Of a stretch of DNA of 64,000 nt, positions 44,129 through 52,860 are shown in pieces. The position numbers and the translations under genes were made by a program. Within the stretch, counting starts at the first letter, position 1. Each line of letters begins with the position of its first letter. Origin of the DNA: Spirosoma profusum. GTDB lineage: Bacteria; Bacteroidota; Bacteroidia; Cytophagales; Spirosomataceae. The stretch covers positions 248,001 through 312,000 of the forward strand of contig NZ_JACWZY010000002.1 in assembly GCF_014699005.1 (NCBI RefSeq), read 5' to 3'. The notes under the pieces were generated by a model. The model did not search any database and had not been told where the DNA came from. It saw nothing but the letters and a program-made list of their open reading frames with translations.

Positions 44129-45028
44129 CTAAAACTGTTTCAAAACTCGTTCTACACCGCTAACGTAGCCAGAGCCAAACAGATTCACATGAACCAGCAG
44201 AGGATACAGATTGTAGATGGGGATACGTTCGCGAAAACCGCTTTGCAAGGGGAGCGCTTCGTCGTAAGCTTCATAGAATCGCTCGTCGAAACCACCGAAT
44301 AGGCGCGTAAAAGCAAGTTCGGCTTCGCGAAAGCCATAATAAATGGCTGGATCGATGAGTACCGGTGCGCCAGCTTCGTTGATCAATACGTTACCAGACC
44401 ATAAATCGCCGTGGAGGAGGGCTGGACGCTCGGCTGGCAGCAATTCAGGAAGCTGGGCCTGAAGTCGGAAAAGGGCGTCATAAGTCGTTTTTGGCAGGAG
44501 ACCTTTGTAAAGCGCCAGACCAGCCTGAGGCAGTAAGCGATGTTCAAAAAAGAAATCGTAGCCATTGCTCGTCAGGGTGTTTGCCTGAGCCAGTGAGCCG
44601 ATATAATTATTGAAAAACAGCCCAAACTGAGCCTGAGTATGTGAATGCAGCGCTGCCAGCGATTGCCCCAATTTCTCCCAATATGTATCGCTGGGTGAAC
44701 CAGCGTCAATATATTCCAGAACCAGATACGTTTTGTCGCCATGCCGACCGTGACCAATTACGTGCGGAATCGTAAAAGTCTTCGTTTTTCGAAGCACATG
44801 GAGCCCTTTTACTTCTGCCTCAAACATATCAGGAAGCCCTGCTTCATCCTGGTCATCGATATAATTCCATTTGACGAAAAAAGTACCCTCTGATGAAATT
44901 ACCTGAGCGGCTGTATTGATGTCGCCCCCGGACAAAAACCGGGCTTCGAAAATGTCGACCTGGCGGCCCAATACCGCAAAGAGCGTTCTTTCAAAGAAGG
45001 TAAATTGTTCATCACCCCAAAAACTCAT
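44129..45028 (-). CDS. Fructosamine kinase family protein
   Basis: This 299-residue protein has the protein-kinase-like fold of fructosamine/ketosamine-3-kinases. Visible motifs are GGDINTAAQVI (about 33-43), FFVKWNYID (ATP-binding lysine), LLHGDLWSGNVLI (about 205-217, catalytic loop) and PVLIDPAIYYGFREAELAFT (about 223-242, metal-binding aspartate). The family phosphorylates sugar adducts on proteins or amines for removal. It is upstream of the helicase on the same strand, 63 bases away. Confidence 0.93.
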   Translation of the reverse strand: MSFWGDEQFTFFERTLFAVLGRQVDIFEARFLSGGDINTAAQVISSEGTFFVKWNYIDDQDEAGLPDMFEAEVKGLHVLRKTKTFTIPHVIGHGRHGDKTYLVLEYIDAGSPSDTYWEKLGQSLAALHSHTQAQFGLFFNNYIGSLAQANTLTSNGYDFFFEHRLLPQAGLALYKGLLPKTTYDALFRLQAQLPELLPAERPALLHGDLWSGNVLINEAGAPVLIDPAIYYGFREAELAFTRLFGGFDERFYEAYDEALPLQSGFRERIPIYNLYPLLVHVNLFGSGYVSGVERVLKQF

Positions 45029-45128
45029 TCGTTTCGTAGTATATAGTGGACAGGTTTAGGTAGATTAACAGCCAAATTCATCGAATTTAGCCTGCAAAGT
45101 ACTTATAAACAGGGATAATTAACTGAAA

Positions 45129-46325
45129 ATGAACGCGCAGATTCAGCATTTATATAATATCGCCAGCAAAGCGGAACGACGTATTGTCGGATTAATGTCG
45201 GGAACGTCGCTCGATGGGCTTGACGTAGCACTATGCCGTATTTCGGGTAGCGGGCCCGCTACAAACGTAACGATTGAACAGTTTGAGACATTGCCTTATG
45301 ACGATGAACTGAAGGCAGCTATTCGACGCGTTTTTGCCAGGAAAGAAATTGATTTTGAGCATCTCTGCTTACTGAATGCGTACATCGGTCGGTTACATGG
45401 TCAACTCATTCTTGATTGTCTGCATGATTGGAAAATAGAACCTGCTGACGTAGATATTATTGCCAGCCACGGCCAGACGGTTTACCATGCACCACGGACG
45501 CAACACCGTCAGGAAGAGTTTCCGAATGCTACGTTACAGATTGGCGACGGAGACCATATTGCCGCCGTAACGAGCATCATTACGTTCAGCGATTTTCGGC
45601 AGAAACACGTAGCACATGGAGGAGAAGGCGCTCCTTTAGCCGTTTACGGCGATTATTTTGTCTTCTCAAATTCAGGTGAAAATAGAATACTGCTCAACAT
45701 GGGCGGCATAGCCAATTTTACGTACTTACCCGCTGATGCCGACGCCCGGAATGTATTTACAACCGATACTGGCCCTGGTAATACGTTGCTGGATGCTTAC
45801 GCCCGGAAACTGCTGGGTAAAGCTTATGACGAAGATGGCAAGCTGGCTCGTCAGGGAAAACCCAACGACCAGTTGCTACAGGCGTTAAAAAAGAATCCAT
45901 TTTTTGACGCTCCATTCCCCAAAACTACTGGCCCGGAGGTTTTCAATGTAGACTACGTAGCGAAAGCACAGGAGCAAAGTCAGACCGGTAATCTCTCAGC
46001 GGCCGATTTAATGACAACCCTTGTACAGTTCAGTGCCGATACCATCGTCGATAGTATTCGGCGCGTGATGCAGCCCCATGAAACGTATCGTATTTACATG
46101 AGTGGTGGTGGAATGCACAATCCAGCCTTAACCGACGCTATTATGCAGCAACTTCCAAACAGTACGTTCGGACGTACCGACGAGCTGGGTATCAATGGAG
46201 ACGCTAAAGAAGCGGTGCTGTTTGCCGTGCTGGCCAACGAAAGCCTGGCGGGTGGTGTTACGTCGTTTGGTAATCGTCAGGGCGTGCCCAGCATAACGAT
46301 GGGAAAAGTGAGTTTTCCAGGGTAG
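45129..46325 (+). CDS. anmK: Anhydro-N-acetylmuramic acid kinase
   Basis: AnmK opens and phosphorylates 1,6-anhydro-MurNAc from peptidoglycan turnover to give MurNAc-6-phosphate for recycling. The 398-residue protein has the phosphate-binding MSGTSLDGLDVALC (about 23-36), ASHGQTVYHAP (about 113-123) and TGPGNTLLDAYARKL (about 214-228). It is divergent from the fructosamine kinase-like gene and followed by an inverted repeat. Confidence 0.96.
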   Translation: MNAQIQHLYNIASKAERRIVGLMSGTSLDGLDVALCRISGSGPATNVTIEQFETLPYDDELKAAIRRVFARKEIDFEHLCLLNAYIGRLHGQLILDCLHDWKIEPADVDIIASHGQTVYHAPRTQHRQEEFPNATLQIGDGDHIAAVTSIITFSDFRQKHVAHGGEGAPLAVYGDYFVFSNSGENRILLNMGGIANFTYLPADADARNVFTTDTGPGNTLLDAYARKLLGKAYDEDGKLARQGKPNDQLLQALKKNPFFDAPFPKTTGPEVFNVDYVAKAQEQSQTGNLSAADLMTTLVQFSADTIVDSIRRVMQPHETYRIYMSGGGMHNPALTDAIMQQLPNSTFGRTDELGINGDAKEAVLFAVLANESLAGGVTSFGNRQGVPSITMGKVSFPG

Positions 46326-46338
46326 ACTTGTCATTTTT

Positions 46339-46418
46339 TGTCATTCTGACGAAGGAAGAATCTTAATGCATCCAGATTCAGGAGTGAGGAAAGTTTAAGA
46401 TTCTTCGTCAGAATGACA
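46339..46418. repeat. Inverted repeat of the TCATTCTGACGAAG type
   Basis: TGTCATTCTGACGAAGGAAG on the left (46339-46365 in full) is complementary to 46396-46418, apart from a 4-base GAAG duplication in the left arm. Very similar intergenic hairpins (TGTCATTCTGA-GCGAAG) recur in many bacterial genomes and behave as REP/MITE-like repeats. Here it lies between the converging anmK and MoaB-like genes. Confidence 0.7.
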
Positions 46419-46428
46419 GAAGCCAACT

Positions 46429-46953
46429 CTAATTCTTTGGCCTGAACACACTCATCTTGGCTTCGTCGGTTGTCAAAAACGGGCCACCGATGAGGTCGAT
46501 GCAGTAAGGGATAGCCGGGAACACGACCGACAGACATTGACCAATTGCTTTGGGACGTCCGGGGAGATTGAGAATCAGGGTTTTGTTACGTATACCCGCC
46601 GTCTGGCGTGATAGAATGGCAGTTGGTACGTATTTCAGGCTTTCCTGTCGCATTAACTCGCCAAAACCGGGCAGCATTTTCTGGCAAACAGCTTCAGTGG
46701 CTTCCGGTGTTACGTCACGTAGCGCTGGACCAGTACCTCCCGTTGTGACGACCAGACAGCAACTTTCTGAATCGGCCAGTTCAATCATCGTGGCTTCGAG
46801 CTGATCCTGTTCGTCGGGAATGATTCGGTAAACAGGTTCCCAGGGGCTCGTGAGCCACTCAGTAAGCAGACTTACTACGGCTTTACCGGGAATGTCTTCG
46901 TATACACCCGCGCTGGCCCGGTCGGAAACGTTAATAATGCCGATACGTATCAT
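46429..46953 (-). CDS. MoaB/Mog-family molybdopterin biosynthesis protein
   Basis: The family adenylylates molybdopterin or inserts molybdate in cofactor synthesis. The 174-residue protein has the fold's IGIINVSDRASAG start (residues 3-15) and the active-site block VTTGGTGPALRDVTPEAT (about 70-87). The frame is open to 47022, but ATG 46953 gives the usual N-terminus, and the extra part would run through a palindrome. Confidence 0.92.
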   Translation of the reverse strand: MIRIGIINVSDRASAGVYEDIPGKAVVSLLTEWLTSPWEPVYRIIPDEQDQLEATMIELADSESCCLVVTTGGTGPALRDVTPEATEAVCQKMLPGFGELMRQESLKYVPTAILSRQTAGIRNKTLILNLPGRPKAIGQCLSVVFPAIPYCIDLIGGPFLTTDEAKMSVFRPKN

Positions 46954-46962
46954 TGGATGTAG

Positions 46963-47044
46963 GATGTAGGATGGATGAACTCTGATGTATGATATAGGCT
47001 GCCTAACCAACCTAACATACATCAGAGTTCATCCATCCTACATC
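46963..47044. repeat. Perfect 29-bp inverted repeat between glycogen synthase and MoaB-like gene
   Basis: Arms at 46963-46991 and 47016-47044 are perfectly complementary (GATGTAGGATGGATGAACTC on the left outer side) with a 24-base loop. It contains tandem GGATGTA words. It lies between two genes of the same strand and could end or attenuate transcription; no T-run is present. Likely an intergenic repeat family. Confidence 0.7.
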
Positions 47045-47047
47045 AGA

Positions 47048-48946
47048 TTAAGGTTTTTTCCGCTTCAGGGCTAAATCATGCGCCGTGTCGTAGTAGGAGC
47101 GGAGGCTACCCCAGTCAAACACATCGGCAATGCTTTCGACCAGATTGCGTTGCTTGATGCGGTCGCGCTGGGCCATCCGGACGAAGCGATATAGTACGTC
47201 GGCCAGTTGGTCGGCGGCTTCATTGAAGGATTGAGTTCGGCGATTGATGACGTATATACCCCGGTTTTCGTAATCACGCATAATTTGCATGATGAAATCG
47301 CCGAAACCCGACTGATCGCTGGTCACCGTCGGAATGCCCCGAACAACGCACTCCAAAGGTGTATAACCCCAGGGCTCGTAATAACTTGGGAACACGCCAA
47401 GGTGGCAACCCCGCACAAACTGGCTGTAATCCAGACCAAATAGTGGATTTGTAGATGCAATAAAATCAGGGTGATAAACGATTTTGACCCGGTCCTGCTC
47501 ATTATTCACCAAATTGGCCTGCCGGATAAATCGCGTCATGTCATCTTCCTGAACGAGGTTATGCGTAACGAACGGCGGTAACTGCCGGGTTTTCCAGCTC
47601 TGAACGGTACGTCGGAGTCGGAGACGCCAGTATTCATCCACAAAACTGTTCAGATCGGGTAATGTCGTAGTCTGGGTGTTTGAAGCTGCCGCGTGGAAAA
47701 GTCGCTCACCAACTTGCTTTTCAATAGCCTGCGTAGTTTCCTGAATTTCGTCGAGTAAAGCACGAGAGTGGAGTACATCAGGATTAATGGACGTATACGG
47801 CTGTTTTGTTACCATAAACATAACCACCGTCGTGTCCATAGCGGCCTGCCGCATCTTATAATTAAGTCGTGCCAGTGCTTCGAGTGTTAGATCGTAGCCT
47901 TTGTTCGTGAACTCAAAACGGCCCGACGTAAAGAAATACAGCGTTTTTTCCAGGTCGAAGGAATACGTCTGGAAAAAGTGACCCATCACAAACTCATGAA
48001 TTTTCTGCTTGTAACGGACATGCAGATTCTGGAATTCATGGACGGCAGCAAAGCGCGTTACGTTGAGGCCGTTGGGTAGAATCAAATCGGGATTTCGGCC
48101 CAGAAACACCTCGCATTCGCGCGCTGTTACGTCGCTGACCGTTGTAAAAACATGGGACTGTAATGCCGCCAGCCGTTCAATAGTAGCTTGCGTTTCGATG
48201 CCGTAATGCTGTGCTTCACGTTTCCAGTCGAAAAAAGGCAGTTTTCCATAAAAACCAGGCTCGTTCTGAGCCAGATACCGCCCGAGCATGGTAGCGTGGG
48301 TGGTGAAGACTGTAGCTACTTTGACGTTATCGCGACGGAGATCGGGTAGACCTGTGCTGGCCATCCACTCGTGGAAATGCGCCACAAAATCAACCCGTTT
48401 GGCATGACCTTCGGCCAGAATCGTGATAAAAACACGAACCATTTCTCCGAAAACAATTGTCTGATTGACCAGATCTTCAACATTGAGTGTGGATAACTGA
48501 TGATTTAACCACAACTGCGTTTTTATTTCGTTGAGTTTGTTGCTATTGACGCTGTTGATATCGAACAAGACCACCCGAGGGCGACCGGTAACAAGCCAAT
48601 ATCCGTATTCGACACCGTAGCCCATCTGCCGCATCTTTCGGACAGTTTGCCCGATTTCGGTTTCGTCAGAGTCTGTAATGGGTTCAAATTCAGGGGCTGC
48701 CCGTTGTGGGAAATAAGGGCCGAGTGCTACGTAGTTATCGTCCCACTTTTCGACCATTGCTGGCACTTTCGACCGGATAACCGTATAAATTCCGCCTACC
48801 TGATTACATACCTCCCAGGCGATTTCGAGTAGGAGTTTCCGCTTCGATGTTGAGAATACCGATTCCAATGTAGTTAATGATTTTGGGCTATTATTTACCA
48901 GGACTGATTGCCCAGTCTTTACGGGGCAATTAAACACTATAAACAA
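47048..48946 (-). CDS. Glycogen synthase, GT3 family (eukaryote-like type)
   Basis: This 632-residue protein has the start LLLEIAWEVCNQVGGIYTVI (about 38-57), AHFHEWMASTGLP (about 190-202) and the GT3 signature EPWGYTPLECVVRGIPTVTS near the C-terminus, with the catalytic E-x7-E pair. These match the animal/fungal-type glycogen synthases (GT3) and not bacterial GlgA (GT5). Such genes are found in several Bacteroidota. It would extend glycogen from a nucleotide-glucose donor. No other glycogen gene is near. Confidence 0.9.
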   Translation of the reverse strand: MFIVFNCPVKTGQSVLVNNSPKSLTTLESVFSTSKRKLLLEIAWEVCNQVGGIYTVIRSKVPAMVEKWDDNYVALGPYFPQRAAPEFEPITDSDETEIGQTVRKMRQMGYGVEYGYWLVTGRPRVVLFDINSVNSNKLNEIKTQLWLNHQLSTLNVEDLVNQTIVFGEMVRVFITILAEGHAKRVDFVAHFHEWMASTGLPDLRRDNVKVATVFTTHATMLGRYLAQNEPGFYGKLPFFDWKREAQHYGIETQATIERLAALQSHVFTTVSDVTARECEVFLGRNPDLILPNGLNVTRFAAVHEFQNLHVRYKQKIHEFVMGHFFQTYSFDLEKTLYFFTSGRFEFTNKGYDLTLEALARLNYKMRQAAMDTTVVMFMVTKQPYTSINPDVLHSRALLDEIQETTQAIEKQVGERLFHAAASNTQTTTLPDLNSFVDEYWRLRLRRTVQSWKTRQLPPFVTHNLVQEDDMTRFIRQANLVNNEQDRVKIVYHPDFIASTNPLFGLDYSQFVRGCHLGVFPSYYEPWGYTPLECVVRGIPTVTSDQSGFGDFIMQIMRDYENRGIYVINRRTQSFNEAADQLADVLYRFVRMAQRDRIKQRNLVESIADVFDWGSLRSYYDTAHDLALKRKKP

Positions 48947-48962
48947 TAAAAGAAAAACTTGT

Positions 48963-49952
48963 TTATTTTAAATACGATTTTGCATCGGTCACCTCCGTCT
49001 TTTTGTTTTTTGTTAAGGTATAATTGAAACCTGACTGTATACTATAAGCACCAAACTCGCCCTTTTTGTTTACGGCCAGAAATCCAACCTGAATATCTTT
49101 ATAGTCCTGCTTCTTAATGATACGTAACGCAGCTTCTTCGCAGGCCTGTTGTGGAGTGCGCCCCTGACGCATTAGTTCAACCACCAGAAACGATCCACAG
49201 GTACGCATTACCAGTTCGCCCAGGCCGGTCGCACAGGCTCCGCCAATGTCATTATCGACGAACAAACCGGCTCCAATAATCGGCGAGTCACCAACGCGGC
49301 CACGCATTTTAAAAGCCAGCCCGCTGGTTGTGCAGGCACCCGAAATATTGCCTTTATTATCAATCGCCAGCATACCGATGGTATCGTGGCGTTCGATGTT
49401 GACAACGGGTTTGTATTTGGCCGTTTTGAGCCATTTTTTCCAGGCTGCTTCAGATTCTTTCGTCAGTAGATTTTCTTTCTTAAAGCCCTGAGAAAGAGCG
49501 AAATTCAGCGCGCCTTCTCCGCTGAGCATTACGTGGGGTGTTTTTTCCATCACAGCGCGGGCCACCGAAATTGGGTGCTTAATGTGCTCCAGGAACGTAA
49601 CGGAACCCGCATTGCCTTTTTCGTCCATGATACAGGCGTCAAGTGTTACGTGTCCGTCGCGATCAGGGCGGCCGCCGTAGCCAACGCTGGTATCTTTGGG
49701 GTCTGATTCGGGTATACGAACACCGGCTTCAACGGCATCTAACGCACTACCTCCTTTGTCGAGGGCAGCCTGCGCAGCAGCGTTTGCTTTAGGTTGTTTC
49801 CAGGTCGAAATAACCATTGGTGTTGCTGTTGCTGTTTCTATAACAGGCTTATTATCAATTGGTGAAGCAACAGATGGCTTGGCGCCAAATGATAGTGTGG
49901 GAAACAGGCCCGCTAACGAGCCAAGGGCCAAAAAACGTCGTCGATTTACCAT
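48963..49952 (-). CDS. Isoaspartyl peptidase/L-asparaginase family (glycosylasparaginase-like) hydrolase
   Basis: This 329-residue Ntn-hydrolase is made as a precursor that cleaves itself at a threonine, visible in ERHDTIGMLAID (about 188-199), which becomes the nucleophile. GACTTSGLAFKMRGRVGDSP (about 205-224) and GACATGLGELVMRTCGSF line the substrate site. This arrangement matches N4-(beta-N-acetylglucosaminyl)-L-asparaginases, which release glycan-linked Asn. A twin-arginine signal (NRRRFLALGSLAGLFPTL) indicates export in folded form. Confidence 0.9.
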   Translation of the reverse strand: MVNRRRFLALGSLAGLFPTLSFGAKPSVASPIDNKPVIETATATPMVISTWKQPKANAAAQAALDKGGSALDAVEAGVRIPESDPKDTSVGYGGRPDRDGHVTLDACIMDEKGNAGSVTFLEHIKHPISVARAVMEKTPHVMLSGEGALNFALSQGFKKENLLTKESEAAWKKWLKTAKYKPVVNIERHDTIGMLAIDNKGNISGACTTSGLAFKMRGRVGDSPIIGAGLFVDNDIGGACATGLGELVMRTCGSFLVVELMRQGRTPQQACEEAALRIIKKQDYKDIQVGFLAVNKKGEFGAYSIQSGFNYTLTKNKKTEVTDAKSYLK

Positions 49953-50003
49953 AGGGAGAAGGGCTTGTGGGCCAAAGTAAAGGAATAAATGGCTCCGATT
50001 CGC

Positions 50004-50011
50004 TACTTTTG
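50004..50011 (+). promoter_or_regulatory. Candidate -7 box of the purU promoter
   Basis: TACTTTTG matches TAnnTTTG. It gives a transcript start close to 50018 and so supports the ATG at 50034 over the longer frame that starts at 49989, which would begin before the transcript. Confidence 0.55.
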
Positions 50012-50033
50012 GCCAATTTCTTCAAAACCACGA

Positions 50034-50897
50034 ATGACGGTTTCTGACAAACACGTATTGTTGATGGATGGTCCTGACAGCAAGGGGTTGATTTACCACG
50101 TAACAGGCGTTCTGTTTCGGCACGGACTGAACATTATTCATAACGATGAATACGTAAGTCCATCGGGGCAATTTTTCATGCGGACGGAATTTGAATCAGG
50201 AAATGCTACGTTCGACAGCGAAGCCTTGCTGCATGAGTTACGTACTACGTTGCCGGAAGGAGCAAATCAGGAGGCCATTACGTTCCGACTGAATCCAAAG
50301 CGGAAGAAAAACATCGTGGTGCTGGTCACTAAGGAACACCATTGCCTGGGTGAGTTATTGATACGTTACGCATTCGATGAATTGGATGCGACGATTCTGG
50401 CAGTGGTTAGTAATTACAATCTGCTGCAACCATTGGTCGGAAAGTTCGGAATTCCATTTCACTACGTATCACACGAAGGCAAAACCCGCGAAGAACACGA
50501 GCAGGCCATTTTGCGCACGCTTGCGATTTATGAGCCTGAATATCTGGTACTTGCCAAGTACATGCGTGTGCTGACACCTGGCTTTGTGAATCAATTTCCC
50601 AATCGAATTATCAATATTCACCACTCATTCCTACCGGCATTTATAGGTGCTAATCCATACCGGCAGGCGTATGAACGTGGTGTGAAAATCATCGGCGCAA
50701 CTGCGCATTTTGTCAATAATGATCTGGATGAAGGGCCAATTATTGCGCAGGACGTAAAGGAAGTGAACCACCGCCAAACAGCCGCCGACATGGCGACGGA
50801 GGGCAAAGACGTCGAAAAAATCGTGCTTTCGCAGGCGCTGAAACTAGTGTTTAACGACCGCGTTTTTATTTCCGGAAATAGGGCGATTGTACTGTAG
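50034..50897 (+). CDS. purU: Formyltetrahydrofolate deformylase
   Basis: PurU hydrolyses 10-formyl-THF to formate and THF, balancing the one-carbon pool and supplying formate for purine synthesis. The 287-residue protein has an N-terminal ACT domain (LLMDGPDSKGLIYHVTGVLF, about 8-27) and a formyltransferase-like C-terminal domain with INIHHSFLPAFIGANPY (about 199-215) and GATAHFVNNDLDEGPIIAQD. The start at 50034 gives the normal family length. Confidence 0.94.
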   Translation: MTVSDKHVLLMDGPDSKGLIYHVTGVLFRHGLNIIHNDEYVSPSGQFFMRTEFESGNATFDSEALLHELRTTLPEGANQEAITFRLNPKRKKNIVVLVTKEHHCLGELLIRYAFDELDATILAVVSNYNLLQPLVGKFGIPFHYVSHEGKTREEHEQAILRTLAIYEPEYLVLAKYMRVLTPGFVNQFPNRIINIHHSFLPAFIGANPYRQAYERGVKIIGATAHFVNNDLDEGPIIAQDVKEVNHRQTAADMATEGKDVEKIVLSQALKLVFNDRVFISGNRAIVL

Positions 50898-50905
50898 CGC
50901 ACGTT

Positions 50906-51634
50906 TCAGCTTGCTTCCGAAACCACTGCTCGAATCTTCTCTTCATTAGCTTCAACGTATTCGTATTCACTTGGTACTGAAGAAGCCATTGACACCGCTG
51001 GTTGGCGATACGTCATGCGGCTATCTTCTTTACGGCTGCCGCTCAAGTGTAATGCATGAACACCCGCGTCTATGAGCGCTTTCGCGTTACGTTCGTTCAC
51101 ACCTGCACCAGCCATAATTTCGATACGTTTGTTCGCTTGATGCGCTATTTGACGTAGTGTAGCTAATCCAGCGTCGACCGTTTGTTGCTGCCCAGATGTT
51201 AGAATTCGGACTGCTCCCGTACGAATGACGGCTTCCAACGCTTCCAGCGGATCTCGGGTCATATCGAAGGCGCGGTGGAACGTAACAGGTAAGGGCTGAG
51301 CTAGTTCAATCAGGGCTTTGCTACGTTCTTCATCGATTGTACCATCGGGACGTAGTAAACCCAAAACTATTCCGCCAGCACCTAAAGATTTCGCGTGTTT
51401 TATATCAGCCTCCATGACGGCCAATTCAGTTTCGTTGTACAGAAAATCGCCCCCGCGAGGACGTATCATGACGTAGAACGGAATTTTCAGGTGTTTTCGA
51501 GCTAGTTCAATTAGACCAGCGCTGGGCGTAATACCACCTTCGGCCATACCACCACACAATTCAATACGTCCTGCCCCAGCTCGCTGGGCTGTCAGGGATG
51601 AGTCAAGAGAATAAGCACAAACTTCGATAAGCAT
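50906..51634 (-). CDS. cutC: Copper homeostasis protein CutC
   Basis: This 242-residue TIM-barrel protein shows MLIEVCAYSLDSSLTAQRAG at the start, ELCGGMAEGGITPSAG (about 25-40), VMIRPRGGDFLY and HRAFDMTRDP, all CutC hallmarks. CutC is linked to copper handling, although its biochemical activity remains uncertain. The open frame continues upstream to 51790, but that part lies in a long inverted repeat; 51634 is the natural start. Confidence 0.93.
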   Translation of the reverse strand: MLIEVCAYSLDSSLTAQRAGAGRIELCGGMAEGGITPSAGLIELARKHLKIPFYVMIRPRGGDFLYNETELAVMEADIKHAKSLGAGGIVLGLLRPDGTIDEERSKALIELAQPLPVTFHRAFDMTRDPLEALEAVIRTGAVRILTSGQQQTVDAGLATLRQIAHQANKRIEIMAGAGVNERNAKALIDAGVHALHLSGSRKEDSRMTYRQPAVSMASSVPSEYEYVEANEEKIRAVVSEAS

Positions 51635-51644
51635 ATGGAAAAGA

Positions 51645-51765
51645 GTGAAAGAGCGAATGAGTGAAACCGGGCCGCCGGAGCGGTGCGAATAGCCGGCGCA
51701 CGACTTTCTGCCGAACGGTATTCGCTCCGCTCCGACGCCCCGGTTTCGCTCAATCACTCTTTCAC
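51645..51765. repeat. 47-bp imperfect inverted repeat upstream of cutC
   Basis: Arms at 51645-51691 and 51719-51765 match in 41 of 47 positions and enclose a 27-base loop. The arms carry GTGAAAGAG and GAAACCGGG. It stands between the divergent cutC and DUF2795 genes and would fold into a strong cruciform or hairpin. It resembles a mobile intergenic palindrome more than a terminator. Confidence 0.65.
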
Positions 51766-51862
51766 CATTGAAATTTGGAACATGAAACAATTTTTTTTAT
51801 TTCGCGTTAAAGGCCTAAATCACAGTATAATTGCAGAAACGAACATTTTTGCTAAAAATAGC

Positions 51863-51890
51863 TTGGATATTAATGGTTTTTTTACTTTTG
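51863..51890 (+). promoter_or_regulatory. Promoter of the DUF2795 gene
   Basis: TTG (51863-51865) and TACTTTTG (51883-51890) are spaced by 17 bases, slightly short of the usual 19. Transcription would start near 51897. Confidence 0.55.
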
Positions 51891-51929
51891 CACCCTCATT
51901 AAAAAAATAGACACAAACTACGACACACT

Positions 51930-52151
51930 ATGTACTGGACTCTCGAATTAGCATCGTATCTGGAAGATGCTCCGTGGCCTGCCACCAAAGATGAGTTGAT
52001 TGATTATTCCATTCGCTCTGGCGCCCCGCTCGAAGTGGTAGAAAATCTACAGGAACTCGAAGACGATGGGCAGCCCTACGAAAGCATTGAAGAAATCTGG
52101 CCGGACTATCCGACGAAAGATGATTTCTTCTTCAACGAAGACGAATACTGA
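51930..52151 (+). CDS. DUF2795 small protein
   Basis: A highly acidic 73-residue protein starting MYWTLELASYLEDAPWPATK with RSGAPLEVVENLQELEDDG and a terminal FFFNEDEY. This is the DUF2795 family, short helical proteins widespread and highly conserved in Bacteroidota, function unknown. It has its own promoter and terminator, so it is a single-gene unit. Confidence 0.9.
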   Translation: MYWTLELASYLEDAPWPATKDELIDYSIRSGAPLEVVENLQELEDDGQPYESIEEIWPDYPTKDDFFFNEDEY

Positions 52152-52172
52152 GTCGCTTCAGCGGTTTCACGT

Positions 52173-52214
52173 AAAAAAAGGCGTAATCTGGTCAGTCAGG
52201 ATTACGCCTTTTTT
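52173..52214. terminator. Bidirectional terminator
   Basis: GGCGTAATC (52180-52188) pairs with GATTACGCC (52200-52208), flanked by seven A residues before and six T residues after. It serves the DUF2795 gene and the converging crtZ. Confidence 0.9.
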
Positions 52215-52233
52215 GTGTATTACGTTCCGACTG

Positions 52234-52710
52234 CTACGTTGTTTTGGATTTTGCAGCGGTACTTTTTACGGGTTTGTCGTATTTCTTGGGAGCGTAAAGA
52301 AATCCAAAGGCTTCGGCACCTTCTTTTGTATGTACCTTATGATGAATATAGTGCGCCCGCATGATACGTTGCATGTAGCGCCCGCTGGTGTCAATTTTGA
52401 ATTTTACGCGCCGATGCACGATAATGTCATGGAACATGAAGTAAAAGAAGCCGTACAACGTAACACCCGCGCCAATCCAGGTTAAAAAATCAAGGCCAGG
52501 AACGTAGACGCCCAGGGCAATCAGGCCAATAGCGGTCACGGCGAACACAACCGCGAACAAGTCGTTTACCTCAAAAAAGCCTTTGTGATGATTGTGATGG
52601 TCATGGTGCCAGCTCCACAAAAAACCGTGCATGACGTACTTGTGTGTGAACCAGGCAACACCTTCCATAAACAGGAAAGTCCCTAAAACCAAAGCAACGT
52701 TTACCCACAT
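52234..52710 (-). CDS. crtZ: Beta-carotene hydroxylase
   Basis: CrtZ adds hydroxyl groups to the beta-rings of carotene to form zeaxanthin. The 158-residue membrane protein has the di-iron histidine clusters of the fatty-acid hydroxylase family: HKYVMHG (about 23), HHDHHNHHKG (about 35), FHDIIVHRR (about 93) and HYIHHKVH (about 120). No other carotenoid gene is in the window. Confidence 0.92.
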   Translation of the reverse strand: MWVNVALVLGTFLFMEGVAWFTHKYVMHGFLWSWHHDHHNHHKGFFEVNDLFAVVFAVTAIGLIALGVYVPGLDFLTWIGAGVTLYGFFYFMFHDIIVHRRVKFKIDTSGRYMQRIMRAHYIHHKVHTKEGAEAFGFLYAPKKYDKPVKSTAAKSKTT

Positions 52711-52860
52711 ATTTACGTTTGTATTATAGAGAAGGTTAGCAGGCCAAAAGCTGCAAAACTTTAGGCAAGTTACCTCATTTAACGGTTAATAATCCAGAAA
52801 AGTTGACTCAGTTGAGTCGGGTTTTCTCTCTTAAATAACGATACGCGCTGTTGTACTTGC

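Noticed and set aside
52066-52485. 139-codon plus-strand frame spanning the terminator and the crtZ region
   Set aside because: It crosses a strong terminator and is antisense to crtZ.
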